A stretch of 26,985 nucleotides of DNA, taken from a virus. The DNA is taken from IMG/VR virus record IMGVR_UViG_3300046733_001371, positions 1 through 26,985 of that record; one strand, written 5' to 3'. Shown one piece after another: positions 20,997 to 26,494 of the stretch. A model generated the notes under the pieces. It did no database searches. It worked only from the letters and a program-made list of their open reading frames with translations, and was not told where the DNA came from. Each line of letters begins with the position of its first letter. Position 1 is the first letter of the stretch. The translations under genes and the position numbers were made by a program.

Positions 20997-21691
20997 TTTA
21001 GATATGTAAAAATACTTAAACCTAGTTTTTCTTCAATGCCTTGAGCATTAAAATTTACTGCACTATGAATTCTAGCAGTATCAAATGTAATTATATTTCC
21101 TGGTTTCCATGGAACAATTTGCTCAACACTCAGTCCCCAAAATGCATCCAAGTCTTGATGTGTAAAATATTTGTTATATAATATTTCATCAAATGCTTTT
21201 CCTGTATAATTAATTAATTTACTATTATCATACAAGTCTTGATTATAGTATACATTTTTTGCAGGCTTATGTCGACTCCTAATCTTAACTGGACCATCCA
21301 AATAGCACTGATCAAACACTGCAAAATTACTTGGTTTAGATATCTCTATTGGTATTACTACAGTTTTGTGTAATCTAGGTACATGCACTACACTATCATC
21401 ATTGTGTAATATGTGAGGCTTTTGTACCTTAAAAAAATTAGCGGCAAATACTCCAACATTGTCACCAATAAAAGGTCGTAGTAACGTATTAAATTCAGTA
21501 AACCATTCAGTATAACCTTCCTTTTCTGGAAAAAAGTCCATAGTTACTGGTCCAGTATTCTTGTATGTTTTTTTACCGTCATTGAATACTGTTTTTAATC
21601 GACTAATCCAAGAACTGTTTATGACGTTTTCATAAACATTAGTTGGCTCTAATCTTGAAAGGATTTCTTGTTTTTGCTCTGTTGTTCTCAT
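20993..21691 (-). CDS. 2-oxoglutarate/Fe(II) oxygenase-like protein, 232 aa
   Basis: The middle contains KPHILHNDDSVVHVP, with a possible His-x-Asp, and the C-terminal part PGNIITFDTARIHSAVNFNA followed by KLGLSIFTYL, matching the end of phytanoyl-CoA-like oxygenases. It shares domain style and the RLEP-like N-terminal segment (SRLEPTNVYE versus GRFEPARVVA) with the next gene, so the two are probably paralogues from a duplication. It is first in the oxidative cassette, and its start faces the plus-strand island across 43 bases. Confidence 0.6.
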   Translation of the reverse strand: MRTTEQKQEILSRLEPTNVYENVINSSWISRLKTVFNDGKKTYKNTGPVTMDFFPEKEGYTEWFTEFNTLLRPFIGDNVGVFAANFFKVQKPHILHNDDSVVHVPRLHKTVVIPIEISKPSNFAVFDQCYLDGPVKIRSRHKPAKNVYYNQDLYDNSKLINYTGKAFDEILYNKYFTHQDLDAFWGLSVEQIVPWKPGNIITFDTARIHSAVNFNAQGIEEKLGLSIFTYLK

Positions 21692-21734
21692 GGCTAAATA
21701 TACTTATACAATATTTATCTATAGGAGTTTCCCC
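21692..21734. promoter_or_regulatory. Divergent intergenic region with opposed late-type boxes
   Basis: The 43 bases between the divergent genes hold GATAAATA on the minus strand and GCTAAATA on the plus strand, so transcription may leave in both directions. The plus-strand gene has TAGGAG as its ribosome-binding site. Confidence 0.4.
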
Positions 21735-23078
21735 ATGAGTTCATTTCTAGGGATTGCGTCAACTGACGAATGGGTCAGAGAACACGTATCAATTGCTTGG
21801 CTGGCAAATCATAATATAAAGTCAAAGGTAGTAAAACCAATGATGGAAAACATTACCGAGCATCAAGTTTTAGAAGCATTCATTGAAGACTTTAATCAGG
21901 TTTATGGAGAAAACATAAATGACTGTTTAGAGCAAGTTTTACAAAACGGACACCAATACGCTTTTGTTTTGAAAGTCGGTAACTTTATGCATGACACAAA
22001 GTATACAATTAATCATTATTTTAAAAAATTATGGAATGGTGAAAAAGTAGTAGGACATATTTTAGATAGAAAAGACGGGTATTATGAAATACATCCACAA
22101 GCATTTATGATAGATGTTAAGTGGTGGGAAGAAAAGGGTAAACCTGCCTTTGGAGACACTGTTAGGTGTACTTGGTCAATTACAGAACCAGAACGTAGTG
22201 ATATAAATTTTCATGATGACTATACTCCAATTTGGGTTAAAAAAGGCACTAATACAAAACAATACAATATGAAATATCGTGGTGCTGATTGGATTAAATT
22301 AGCTTTAGAAGATGACGCATTGGGAGTTTGGCCGGATCAAATTAGAGCTTCTAAAGAATATATGTATCCAGAAGTTCCCGACTATATGTTTAAAATGGAA
22401 GATATCCACAAGTCAATGGACTCTAATATATTATATGCGGCAAATACAGAAACTATTTCTATCAACCGCCGTAATAAGGTTGAACCTCATGACACTGTTA
22501 TTTGTAGTGCTGGCGGTGCTAGTCCGTTTTTACATGCATATACTAATAGATTAAGACCAGACGGCAATTTATGGATATATGATATCAGTCCGTTAGCCTT
22601 ACAATTCCAACAAAAGTTATATCTGTATTGGGATGGAAAAAATTATGCAAAGTTCTTACAAGACTTTATGAAAGAAAATCCATTGTTTAAAAGACATATT
22701 GTAAGTACTCAGCGATTACGTGAGTATAGTGATTTTATCGATGGGATTAATGGATTTCAAGAATGGTTCCAAAAAAGCAAAACTACTTGGGATATCCGGT
22801 TTGTTGAAACTGACATTTTAAATACACAAGGCTTTGTTAGAAAAATTAGAGGCTTTATGAATCCTGGAAGTAAGGTTTTGTTACATACAAGTAATATTTT
22901 TTGTTATCATAAAACAAGTTACTTATTAAATTATAACGAAAAATATATACTGTGGGAGCATCTAAATGATGCTATTAAACAATGGAAAAACGCTGATGTA
23001 GATTTAACATCTAATGTATTTTTTAACGATAGTAAAAGAAAGATATTTGAGATATTACCATGGTACACAAAATTTTAG
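21735..23078 (+). CDS. Large two-domain protein, glycosyltransferase-like N part and methyltransferase-like C part
   Basis: The start at 21735 (MSSFLGIASTDEWVREHVSI) has TAGGAG in front; a frame upstream is possible but unsupported. The N half contains FVLKVGNFMHDTKY, VVGHILDRKDGYYEIHPQAF and a W-W pair, which recalls phage proteins with a Rossmann-type sugar-nucleotide fold. The C half has TVICSAGGASPFLHAYTNRL followed by NLWIYDISPLALQFQQKLYL, the look of a SAM-binding Rossmann fold. Both assignments are by pattern only. It is one of only two genes on the plus strand here and is linked to the hydroxylase gene that follows. Confidence 0.45.
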   Translation: MSSFLGIASTDEWVREHVSIAWLANHNIKSKVVKPMMENITEHQVLEAFIEDFNQVYGENINDCLEQVLQNGHQYAFVLKVGNFMHDTKYTINHYFKKLWNGEKVVGHILDRKDGYYEIHPQAFMIDVKWWEEKGKPAFGDTVRCTWSITEPERSDINFHDDYTPIWVKKGTNTKQYNMKYRGADWIKLALEDDALGVWPDQIRASKEYMYPEVPDYMFKMEDIHKSMDSNILYAANTETISINRRNKVEPHDTVICSAGGASPFLHAYTNRLRPDGNLWIYDISPLALQFQQKLYLYWDGKNYAKFLQDFMKENPLFKRHIVSTQRLREYSDFIDGINGFQEWFQKSKTTWDIRFVETDILNTQGFVRKIRGFMNPGSKVLLHTSNIFCYHKTSYLLNYNEKYILWEHLNDAIKQWKNADVDLTSNVFFNDSKRKIFEILPWYTKF

Positions 23079-23806
23079 AAGAGTTTATTAGTTCGTGTAA
23101 AGAACACAGTCATTATGAACACTTAAATGAATGTCCTTCTCATTTTGAAGAATGGACTGAAAAAAGACATTTACGTCATGACTATCATAAATGGATTAGA
23201 AAAGAAAGTAATGTACCTAGCCTAAGGCTAGATATAGATTTTCCGTTTAAAGAAGTATATGATGAAGCAATGAACGCTGAAGTTCATTTAATAAAACATC
23301 GGGGTTCAGCTCATCCAGGATGGGAAAGTATGGCAGTACACGGACAGGCAGTATGGGCTACTGATCCTCCAAAAAATAATCCAGAACTTGAAGGTGTTGA
23401 CTTCCATTGGACAGAACTCGCAGATATTTGCCCACGTACAGTTGAGTGGTTTAAAGATTGTTGGCCTACACAAGGTTACCAACGTATACGTTTTATGATG
23501 TTAAGGGATGGTGGTTTTATCCGTCCTCATCAGGACTTGGATAGACGTGAACTAAGTGCTATGAATATTGCTCTTAATAATCCGGACGGTTGTGAATTTG
23601 CCATGGAAGATGCAGGTATTATTCCTTGGGTTCCTGGCGATGTTAGATTAATAGATGTCGGCAGGCGCCATTGTGTATGGAATCAAAGTGGCAAAGATCG
23701 TTTGCATATGATTGTTCATGACAAGTGGACGCCTGCGCAGTATGATATTGTTTGTAGAAGTTATGATCTACTAAAACGTGATTATCTACCGTTTACAAAT
23801 GCATAA
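23060..23806 (+). CDS. Asp/Asn beta-hydroxylase-like 2-oxoglutarate oxygenase
   Basis: The C-terminal half carries LRDGGFIRPHQDLDRRELSA (His-x-Asp), NIALNNPDGCEFAM, PGDVRLIDVGRRHCVWNQSG and DRLHMIVHDKWTP, which is the spacing of the aspartyl/asparaginyl beta-hydroxylase domain (two His, one Asp, and an Arg for 2-oxoglutarate). The first 90 residues are helical and unmatched. It overlaps the preceding gene by 19 bases and runs convergently into the next gene with a 25-base overlap. It may hydroxylate a residue in a phage or host protein; no target is visible. Confidence 0.75.
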   Translation: MVHKILEEFISSCKEHSHYEHLNECPSHFEEWTEKRHLRHDYHKWIRKESNVPSLRLDIDFPFKEVYDEAMNAEVHLIKHRGSAHPGWESMAVHGQAVWATDPPKNNPELEGVDFHWTELADICPRTVEWFKDCWPTQGYQRIRFMMLRDGGFIRPHQDLDRRELSAMNIALNNPDGCEFAMEDAGIIPWVPGDVRLIDVGRRHCVWNQSGKDRLHMIVHDKWTPAQYDIVCRSYDLLKRDYLPFTNA

Positions 23807-24153
23807 AACTTTTCAGCCGCTTCTAGTACAGCATCTGCACCAGGTACTTCTGGAAGTTTTACTTCGGTAATAATTTCACCAGTTTCTTTATCACGCTTTA
23901 CAGTTTGTTCCCAACCTGCAAATTTTGCATGATAATCATTCCATACATTGCCTTGTGCCATTTCTAACACCTTTGTACGAATTTCATAACCATTTTTATT
24001 AAATGATACCTTTGGTGCTTCTGGCGCTTTAAAGGTACTTTGTAGTGCGTCAGTAAAACCTTGTGGATCAATTCCTTTTTCCATCATTTTACTGTATTCT
24101 TTCATCATTGCAAGCATTGTATTGCTCGCTTCTTTTGTCATGTTTTCAAACAT
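23782..24153 (-). CDS. Unknown 123-aa protein with phasin-like helices
   Basis: The N-terminal helix (MFENMTKEASNTMLAMMKEY) is amphipathic and Met-rich and the rest contains GYEIRTKVLEMAQGNVWNDY and KRDKETGEIITEVKLPEVPG. A phasin-like helical look is present, but no phasin motif is certain. Its end overlaps the plus-strand hydroxylase gene. The 5' side carries the GC hairpin at 24183-24200. Confidence 0.5.
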   Translation of the reverse strand: MFENMTKEASNTMLAMMKEYSKMMEKGIDPQGFTDALQSTFKAPEAPKVSFNKNGYEIRTKVLEMAQGNVWNDYHAKFAGWEQTVKRDKETGEIITEVKLPEVPGADAVLEAAEKFYAFVNGR

Positions 24154-24182
24154 ATTATTTTCCTTTTCTGTGTGTGTGTTGT

Positions 24183-24200
24183 GGGGGATTGGTTACCCCC
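24183..24200 (-). repeat. GC hairpin in the leader of the 123-aa gene
   Basis: A five-pair GGGGG/CCCCC stem with an eight-base loop lies 30 bases upstream of the start at 24153, beside a run of GT repeats (24167-24180). It could be a terminator for the preceding gene or an mRNA stabiliser; there is no T-run. Confidence 0.4.
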
Positions 24201-24214
24201 TACGTTCTATTTAT

Positions 24215-24577
24215 CTAGAACGAAAATGTTGCGCCGACTGTTAAGTCGCCACGGTCTTCTGCTTCTAAGTCATATGACGTTGATGCAAAAAGTTCTACTG
24301 AGTCAGTTACATCATACTCAGCTAAAAACTTTAGTGTTGGTAGAACTTCAACTGTTTCGTCAAGTGTAAATGTATTGTTATACACTGATAAGTCTGATGA
24401 CAGTGTTAGTTCAAGTTGTTCTACACCTGTGTATGTTACTTCTGGTGTTAGTACAATAGTGTTAACATCTGTATCGATGTTACGTTTTGCAGTTACTTCG
24501 CCGCCGAAATCAAGATCGGCTGCCGATACTGTTGTAGCCATTAAAAATGCGGCTACTGATGTAGTTAAAAGTTTCAT
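24215..24577 (-). CDS. Secreted outer-membrane beta-barrel-like protein, 120 aa
   Basis: The start at 24577 has AAGGA at the right distance; the longer frame lacks support. A signal peptide is clear (MKLLTTSVAAFLMATTVSA, cleavage after VSA). The rest alternates polar and hydrophobic residues in strand-like stretches (TIVLTPEVTYTGVEQLELTL) and ends ATFSF, a C-terminal Phe being the signature for insertion by the BAM complex. With about 100 mature residues it could form a small barrel of eight strands. In phages such proteins may alter receptor availability and block superinfection, or be surface factors; both are inference. Confidence 0.65.
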   Translation of the reverse strand: MKLLTTSVAAFLMATTVSAADLDFGGEVTAKRNIDTDVNTIVLTPEVTYTGVEQLELTLSSDLSVYNNTFTLDETVEVLPTLKFLAEYDVTDSVELFASTSYDLEAEDRGDLTVGATFSF

Positions 24578-24615
24578 TTGTTTTTTCCTTCTATTGAAAC
24601 GTGTTTTGCTCAATC

Positions 24616-24831
24616 CTATCCACTAACGTAGGTAGGGCTGTTAGGACGGTACCAATTCTTTTGTTGGTGTATCTTTCCTAATAAAGCTCTCAACTCTGAG
24701 AGTTCTGCTTCCTTGTGAGAGTCACGTGTATTCAATAAAAAGTTTGCTCGTCTGCTAATTTTAGCATTGAGGGCCTGTTCGATAACTTCTAAATCTCTTA
24801 CTGATAATTCAAATTTAGTATTTGGTTTCAT
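24616..24831 (-). CDS. Small helical protein, 71 aa
   Basis: The start at 24831 has AGGA at six bases; the upstream GTG at 24843 lies in the tmRNA terminator region. The product begins MKPNTKFELSVRDLEVIEQA and continues with LNAKISRRANFLLNTRDSHK, mostly helical and charged. It follows the tmRNA gene directly. No family recognised. Confidence 0.55.
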   Translation of the reverse strand: MKPNTKFELSVRDLEVIEQALNAKISRRANFLLNTRDSHKEAELSELRALLGKIHQQKNWYRPNSPTYVSG

Positions 24832-24846
24832 ATCTATCCTCACAAG

Positions 24847-24878
24847 AAAAAACGACTATTCTGTTGCCAGGCTAGTCG
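24847..24878 (-). terminator. Intrinsic terminator of the tmRNA gene
   Basis: A six-pair stem (CGACTA with TAGTCG) with a 14-base loop is followed by six T residues on the minus strand, ending the coding piece. Confidence 0.7.
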
Positions 24879-24896
24879 CCAACCCCTACGTACCTA

Positions 24897-24938
24897 TTAG
24901 GCCGCTAATGCCATTTCTGGCTGATAATTGTCATTTGC
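24897..24938 (-). other. tmRNA tag reading frame, ANDNYQPEMALAA
   Basis: The resume codon is GCA (24938-24936) and the frame reads A-N-D-N-Y-Q-P-E-M-A-L-A-A, then TAA and TAG in tandem. The start (AND) and the end (LAA) match the family; the LAA tail is the signal read by ClpX in bacteria. With the alanine carried by the RNA itself the tag becomes AANDNYQPEMALAA. Confidence 0.9.
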
Positions 24939-25164
24939 AATTATAAAGTTTAACCTATTACGCTGTTACCCGGTTAACTCCACTTCACTTTCACACCTGT
25001 CGATCCTAGTTCAGCCCCATCATAAACATACGACTTGTGGCTTTCGGCCCTTGTCCTATGCACAGGAAAGTAGGTGCATCTACTCTCATATGTTTATGGT
25101 GGAGCTGCGCGGTACTGCCCCGCGGTCCAGTATGTGTCTACGTTGCTTCAACGCCAACATACTA

Positions 25165-25193
25165 TTTATAGCAAAAGAAGATGATTTTGTCAA
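25165..25193 (-). promoter_or_regulatory. tmRNA promoter TTGACA-17-TATAAATA
   Basis: A consensus TTGACA (25193-25188), exactly 17 bases, then TATAAA (25170-25165), which continues as TATAAATA, the T4 late box (25170-25163). Either a host sigma70 holoenzyme or the late sigma of the phage could use it, so the tmRNA may be made throughout infection. Confidence 0.75.
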
Positions 25194-25236
25194 GACTTTA
25201 TTTCAAATATTTCTGACTGTAATATTTTTGCCACAC

Positions 25237-26007
25237 TTATTGTATTTTATAATCTTTGTGACCTCTTTCAAATAGAGTTGTATATTTTTGTGTTTTGTAT
25301 CCAGTGAATTGTAAACTGTGTCTATTCCATTTACTGCAATTAGCAGTACTGTGAGGAACATTAGGCCAATCAAAAACATGAACTTCGCCTGCTCTCCATC
25401 CTTCATACATACCGGTGCCATACTGATACATTTGTCCGGCTTTCCAAGGTGTTAACATAATGACTAATCTAACAACCTGAGATGGATCTGGATCTGCCAA
25501 TTTCCACAATTCATCATCTACATGTATTTGAAACATTTGGCCTGGGCATTGAGATATAATCCTAGCACTGGATGGCATTTGCTTTTTTTTGGCATAGTCT
25601 GACTTATAATGTCTTAATCCAATAACATCTTCAAGTGATGATAAAAGAGGAAACATTTCTGGGCTTAATCCATGCCCATACCCCTTGCTTGATTGTTTGT
25701 CTTTATTCTGATACAGCCCACTAGTATAATCTAAATTTTTTACTGTATTATGAACTGTATCCATGTTTATCATTTCTGGCGTTCGTTCATAAATGCATCT
25801 AGTTTCTATCCAGTCGATTTCTTGTTGCCATGCTGGATCAGATAAATCAACATAACCCAAAACTTTAAAATAGTCTCCAGGAGTGTCTATGCGACTGCTG
25901 TCAAAATGATAATTGCTGTTATTGGAATTACATGTCCATTCATTTTTATCGGACAATGAACCATCTTGTAAAGTTTGATTCCAATTCGTGGTGTTATGGT
26001 ATTTCAT
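25237..26007 (-). CDS. Asp/Asn hydroxylase-like 2-oxoglutarate oxygenase, 256 aa
   Basis: The centre has QMFQIHVDDELWKLA, with His-x-Asp in IHVDD, and the C-terminal part has GEVHVFDWPNVPHSTANCSK and then WNRHSLQFTGYKT, giving the second His and an Arg. This is the pattern of the aspartyl/asparaginyl hydroxylase-type jelly roll. The N-terminal 100 residues carry no known motif. The ATG follows a GATAAATA box by five bases and lacks a Shine-Dalgarno sequence. It is next to the tRNA cluster. Confidence 0.7.
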   Translation of the reverse strand: MKYHNTTNWNQTLQDGSLSDKNEWTCNSNNSNYHFDSSRIDTPGDYFKVLGYVDLSDPAWQQEIDWIETRCIYERTPEMINMDTVHNTVKNLDYTSGLYQNKDKQSSKGYGHGLSPEMFPLLSSLEDVIGLRHYKSDYAKKKQMPSSARIISQCPGQMFQIHVDDELWKLADPDPSQVVRLVIMLTPWKAGQMYQYGTGMYEGWRAGEVHVFDWPNVPHSTANCSKWNRHSLQFTGYKTQKYTTLFERGHKDYKIQ

Positions 26008-26012
26008 ATTTT

Positions 26013-26020
26013 TATTTATC
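26013..26020 (-). promoter_or_regulatory. Late-promoter-like GATAAATA, five bases before a start codon
   Basis: The minus strand reads GATAAATAAAAATATG, ending five bases before the ATG at 26007. It also abuts the 3' end of the tRNA-Gln gene. Confidence 0.5.
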
Positions 26021-26095
26021 TGGCTGGAACGGTAGGACTCGAACCTACAATCACCTGTACCAAAAACAGGTGCATTACCATTATGCTACGTTCCA
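26021..26095 (-). tRNA. tRNA-Gln (UUG)
   Basis: Acceptor stem TGGAACG with CGTTCCA, G73 and an encoded CCA. The anticodon loop is TTTTGGT on the stem CCTGT/ACAGG, giving anticodon UUG. U1-A72 and G73 match glutamine identity. Confidence 0.9.
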
Positions 26096-26106
26096 ATGAT
26101 AATAAA

Positions 26107-26183
26107 TGGCGCGGTTGACGGGACTCGAACCCGCGACCCTCGGCGTGACAGGCCGATACTCTAACCAACTGAGCTACAACCGC
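26107..26183 (-). tRNA. tRNA-Asp (GUC)
   Basis: Acceptor stem GCGGTTG with CAACCGC, G73 and an encoded CCA. The anticodon stem is TCGGC/GCCGA with loop CTGTCAC, giving GUC; T arm and D stem are normal. Confidence 0.93.
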
Positions 26184-26202
26184 CCTGTAATAAATTTTTA
26201 AA

Positions 26203-26277
26203 TGGTAGTCCCTACGGGAATCGAACCCGTCTTTCCAGGTTGAAAACCTGGCGTCCTAACCGATAGACGAAGGGACC
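26203..26277 (-). tRNA. tRNA-Glu (UUC)
   Basis: Acceptor stem GGTCCCT with AGGGACT, so the first pair is a G-U wobble. Anticodon loop TTTTCAA on CCAGG/CCTGG, giving UUC. Discriminator A and encoded CCA follow. Confidence 0.9.
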
Positions 26278-26282
26278 AAACT

Positions 26283-26360
26283 TGGCAAAGGTGGAGAGAT
26301 TCGAACTCTCTAATCCTGGTTTTGGAGACCAGTGTGCCACTCCAACTGCACCGCACCCTC
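26283..26360 (-). tRNA. tRNA-Trp (CCA)
   Basis: Anticodon loop CTCCAAA on CTGGT/ACCAG, giving CCA. The acceptor stem GAGGGTG with CACCTTT has two G-U pairs; G73 and encoded CCA follow, matching tryptophan identity. Confidence 0.88.
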
Positions 26361-26365
26361 ATTAT

Positions 26366-26442
26366 TGGTCTTGGTGGTAGGATTTGAACCTACGATCTCT
26401 TGCACCCAAAGCAAGCGCCTTACCAAACTAGGCCACACCAAG
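26366..26442 (-). tRNA. tRNA-Pro (UGG)
   Basis: Acceptor stem CTTGGTG with CACCAAG, A73 and encoded CCA. Anticodon loop TTTGGGT gives UGG. This is the first tRNA after the promoter at 26459-26487. Confidence 0.92.
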
Positions 26443-26458
26443 TAGTGTTTATAGTATT

Positions 26459-26487
26459 AATATAAGCGAAGTATTTATGAAAGTCAA
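26459..26487 (-). promoter_or_regulatory. Sigma70-type promoter for the tRNA cluster, TTGACT-17-TATATT
   Basis: TTGACT (26487-26482), 17 bases and TATATT (26464-26459) on the minus strand, with transcription starting near 26452, 10 bases before tRNA-Pro. A CATAAATA box lies within the spacer (26472-26479). Confidence 0.65.
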
Positions 26488-26494
26488 GTACTTT

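Larger units (their letters stand above)
24847..25158 (-). ncRNA. ssrA: Circularly permuted two-piece tmRNA (ssrA)
   Basis: Read on the minus strand, the acceptor piece comes first, from the start near 25158 to the encoded CCA (25099-25097), then a 78-base spacer (25096-25019), then the coding piece beginning GGGGCTGAAC at 25018. The acceptor stem pairs GGGGCTG with CAGCTCC across the two pieces, with a G-U pair at the third position, the alanyl-tRNA synthetase identity. The T arm is CGCGG, loop GGCAGTA, CCGCG (25124-25108). The spacer ends pair (TAAACATA with TATGTTTA), as expected for processing. The tag frame and a terminator follow. The permuted layout is the alphaproteobacterial type. 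A phage-borne copy would rescue stalled ribosomes during infection. Confidence 0.92.

Noticed and set aside
24167-24180. GT repeat as a phase-variation tract
   Set aside because: Only a short run of GT units in a leader, with no coding frame to shift.
24928-25275. Open frame of 115 codons on the plus strand over the tmRNA
   Set aside because: It lies antisense to a well-formed tmRNA gene, has no ribosome-binding site and a composition explained by RNA structure.
26013-26487. Prophage attachment site at the tRNA cluster
   Set aside because: No integrase gene and no repeated tRNA 3' end in the window; the T4-like context argues for a lytic phage.
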